Part shown: piece after piece, positions 7,922 through 9,311 of the stretch | Numbering within the stretch: position 1 is the first letter of the stretch | Layout of the letters: each line of letters begins with the position of its first letter | Assembly (NCBI GenBank): GCA_029554925.1 | Contig: JAKPUV010001049.1 | Coordinates: forward strand, 1-9,311 | Length of the DNA stretch: 9,311 bases | Direction: 5' to 3' | Source: Candidatus Hydrogenedentota bacterium | Lineage (GTDB): Bacteria > Hydrogenedentota > Hydrogenedentia > Hydrogenedentales > CAITNO01 | Notes under the pieces: generated by a model | Told to the model about the DNA's origin: nothing | Databases searched by the model: none | What the model saw: the letters and a program-made list of their open reading frames with translations, nothing else | Made by a program: the position numbers and the translations under genes

Positions 7922-7950
7922 AGCATAACATAAATCCCGTCCATTTGTAA
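7922..7950 (-). promoter_or_regulatory. Candidate sigma70-type promoter for the PilZ-lipoprotein-barrel genes
   Basis: The minus strand reads TTACAA (7950-7945), a 17-base spacer, then TATGCT (7927-7922). Spacing is ideal, but the -35 box matches the consensus weakly and the -10 box matches at 4 of 6 positions. It sits in the only AT-richer stretch of the region, shortly upstream of the PilZ gene. The spacer contains a lone ATGGACGGG, the unit of the nearby repeat. Confidence 0.4.
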
Positions 7951-8058
7951 GGGGTAATGCGAAAAATGAGCAGGACCGGGGGCGGGTGTGACCTGCGGTC
8001 CGCGCCCCCTGGGATCGCCAGGGTTGCCTCTGACCGGGCTCCGGGCAAGGGGGACTGA

Positions 8059-8161
8059 ATGGACGTTATGGACGTTATGGACGGGATGGACACAGAAACC
8101 GGGAAGTGCCGCGCCGGTTCCCCACCCCGTCCATACAGTCCATACCGTCCATAACGTCCAT
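8059..8161. repeat. Long imperfect inverted repeat built from 9-base ATGGACnnn units
   Basis: Four direct units starting ATGGAC at 8059, 8068, 8077 and 8086 (third-triplet variants GTT, GTT, GGG, ACA) face four inverted units whose GTCCAT cores are at 8129-8134, 8138-8143, 8147-8152 and 8156-8161. Folding 8059-8091 against 8129-8161 pairs 30 of 33 positions, with the mismatches only in the variable triplets. The 37-base interior has a second small stem, AACCGG (8097-8102) with CCGGTT (8114-8119). There is no T-run after it on either strand, so it does not look like an intrinsic terminator. Confidence 0.9.
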
Positions 8162-8208
8162 GCGCCCCGCCCAGACACCAAAACCGCCGCTCCCCCGCCG
8201 ATCCGGGC

Positions 8209-8214
8209 TATAAT
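8209..8214 (+). promoter_or_regulatory. Candidate -10 box for the radical SAM gene
   Basis: A perfect TATAAT sits in an otherwise GC-rich stretch 65 bases before the radical SAM start codon. No recognisable -35 box lies 16-18 bases upstream (that position reads GCCGCT), and there is no extended TG motif, so the promoter is weak or needs an activator. Confidence 0.4.
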
Positions 8215-8215
8215 G

Positions 8216-8246
8216 CCCCGGCATGAAATCGGGCCCCCCGCCGGGG
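8216..8246 (+). promoter_or_regulatory. GC-rich hairpin in the leader of the radical SAM gene
   Basis: CCCCGGC (8216-8222) and GCCGGGG (8240-8246) form a 7-base inverted repeat around a 17-base loop, directly downstream of the TATAAT box. It would lie at or near the 5' end of the transcript, upstream of the ribosome-binding site GGAAGGA (8267-8273). A regulatory role is only inferred; such short stems arise by chance in GC-rich DNA. Confidence 0.3.
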
Positions 8247-8279
8247 TGTTCCCGCAATGGACCTTCGGAAGGATGACGG

Positions 8280-9311
8280 ATGGCGGACAGTGATTTCCGG
8301 GAGATGCTGAGCGCGGCGCGGCTCTACGAGGCTGCGCAGCGCTTTTACAGCGCCGTGCCCCGCCGCTTTTTCGCGTCGGGCCGCGCCTTTCCCGCGTGGC
8401 ATTACATCTTCGAGATGACCCGCCGGTGCAACCTGCGCTGCCGCATGTGCCAGTACCTGGACTTTCTGGAGAACACCCCCGCCGGCGCCCAGAAGGACGG
8501 CGAGTTGACGACCGAGGAGTGGCTCCGGGTCATCAGCCAGTGCCACCGCTTCTGCCTGGTCACCTTCACGGGGGGCGAGCCCCTTCTCCGGAAGGACATC
8601 GGGGAACTGCTGGAGAGCGCCTCGCGCCGGTGCCGGACCCATGTCATCACCAACGCCACCCTGCTCACGGAGGAGCGCGCCGCGCAGCTCGCCGCCCTCG
8701 CCCCCCGGCGGATGGGCGGCCTCGGCCTCAACTTCGTCGGCACCTCCATCGAGGCCCCCGGCGACCTCCACGACGAGATCCGGTCCATGAAGGGCGCCTT
8801 TGAGCGCACCATGGCGGGCATGGCGGCCCTGCGCGCCGCGCGGACCGCCGCCCGCAAGGCCTGCCCGCGCATCCACGTCACCACGGTGCTCCAGCAGGCC
8901 AACGTCCACATCCTCCACGAGATGCCCCGCGTCGCCGCCGAGGCCGGCGCCGACGTCCTCAACCTCGTCACCGAGACCCGCATGCACGACCTGCCCGGGC
9001 TCGGCGAGGTGGACCCCGCGTCGTTCCGCCCCGGCGACCTCTCCTGGCCGCGCATAGACCCCAGACAGCTCGCCGAGGCCCTCGACCGCACCCGCGACGC
9101 CGCCCGCGACGCCGGCGTCGCCCTGCGCCTGCCGCGCATGCCCGTCTCCGAGCTCATCCGCTACTACGACACCGGCATCCGCCTCGCCGACTACACCTGC
9201 CGCAACGCGTGGAACACCATGTTCATCGGCCGCCAGGGCGCCGCCTACTCCTGCTGGATCAAGCGCGTCGGCAATGTCCGCGAGCAGACCCTCCAGGAAC
9301 TCTGGAACAAC
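8280..9311 (+). CDS. Radical SAM/SPASM-domain protein (3' partial)
   Basis: 344 residues are visible and the frame is still open at the window end. The radical SAM cluster motif CxxxCxxC is present as CNLRCRMC (Cys50, Cys54, Cys57), within EMTRRCNLRCRMCQY (45-59). The SAM-binding GGEP motif is at 98-101 (TFTGGEPLL), and VITNATLLT at 122-130 fits the next strand of the barrel. Near the end, Cys307, Gly320 and Cys325 fit the first part of a SPASM motif (Cx9-15Gx4C), followed by VGNVREQTLQELWNN, typical of SPASM proteins; the remaining cluster cysteines should lie beyond the window. The ATG at 8280 is secure: a stop in the same frame lies at 8274-8276, and GGAAGGA is 6 bases upstream. Such enzymes modify peptides or small molecules or build cofactors; the substrate cannot be read here. 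Confidence 0.9.
   Translation, partial: MADSDFREMLSAARLYEAAQRFYSAVPRRFFASGRAFPAWHYIFEMTRRCNLRCRMCQYLDFLENTPAGAQKDGELTTEEWLRVISQCHRFCLVTFTGGEPLLRKDIGELLESASRRCRTHVITNATLLTEERAAQLAALAPRRMGGLGLNFVGTSIEAPGDLHDEIRSMKGAFERTMAGMAALRAARTAARKACPRIHVTTVLQQANVHILHEMPRVAAEAGADVLNLVTETRMHDLPGLGEVDPASFRPGDLSWPRIDPRQLAEALDRTRDAARDAGVALRLPRMPVSELIRYYDTGIRLADYTCRNAWNTMFIGRQGAAYSCWIKRVGNVREQTLQELWNN

Larger units (their letters stand above)
7845..8279. other. Divergent intergenic region between the PilZ and radical SAM genes
   Basis: No convincing gene is seen here. Reading rightward, the stretch holds the leader and candidate promoter of the minus-strand operon (to about 7950), a GC-rich segment with a 7-base inverted repeat (GGGGGCG at 7978-7984 against CGCCCCC at 8003-8009), the ATGGAC hairpin (8059-8161), and the leader of the radical SAM gene with a TATAAT box and a small hairpin. 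Short open frames across the repeat translate to low-complexity WT, VH or MD repeats and are judged spurious. Confidence 0.7.

Noticed and set aside
8059..8161. Intrinsic terminator or CRISPR array
   Set aside because: No T-run follows the stem on either strand, and the 9-base units without distinct spacers do not resemble CRISPR repeats.
7988..8293. Possible small protein with WT and VH repeats (plus), and matching minus-strand frames over 7831-8181 and 8075-8257
   Set aside because: The repeats simply reflect the 9-base DNA unit read in different frames; there is no good ribosome-binding site and both strands are equally open.

Overview
The window comes from a very GC-rich (clearly above 60% by eye), diderm bacterium. 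Evidence for the outer membrane is a signal-peptide-bearing beta-barrel protein ending in aromatic residues and a lipoprotein with CsgG-like and FlgT C-terminal-like domains. I cannot name the organism. The gene content and an odd ATGGAC repeat would fit a metagenomic or environmental lineage better than a well-studied model, but that is an impression, not a result.

Positions 1-3954 (+ strand) hold the end of an mrp/mnh multisubunit Na+/H+ antiporter operon: the C-terminal part of mrpA, then complete mrpB, mrpC, mrpD, mrpE, mrpF and mrpG. Every junction overlaps by 1 to 4 bases, so the seven cistrons are probably translationally coupled. Together they build one membrane complex that exports Na+ in exchange for H+ and is related to the membrane arm of respiratory complex I. 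Key ion-path residues of MrpD (Glu137, Lys219) are present.

Positions 3945-7844 (- strand) hold three genes that look like one transcription unit: a small PilZ-domain protein, a 697-residue lipoprotein (TPR, three Ig-like repeats, CsgG-like domain, FlgT C-terminal-like domain), and an OmpP1/FadL/UPF0164-type outer-membrane barrel. The barrel gene appears to start at a TTG codon inside the end of the lipoprotein gene, and its 3' end overlaps the end of mrpG tail to tail by 10 bases. A sigma70-like promoter candidate lies just upstream of the PilZ gene. The set suggests an envelope assembly that may respond to cyclic di-GMP; this is inference.

Positions 7845-8279 are a divergent intergenic region. 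Its main feature is a long imperfect hairpin (8059-8161) made of four 9-base ATGGACnnn units facing four inverted copies. A TATAAT element and a small GC-rich hairpin precede the last gene.

Positions 8280-9311 (+ strand) hold a radical SAM enzyme with the start of a SPASM-type C-terminal cluster domain, cut by the window end.
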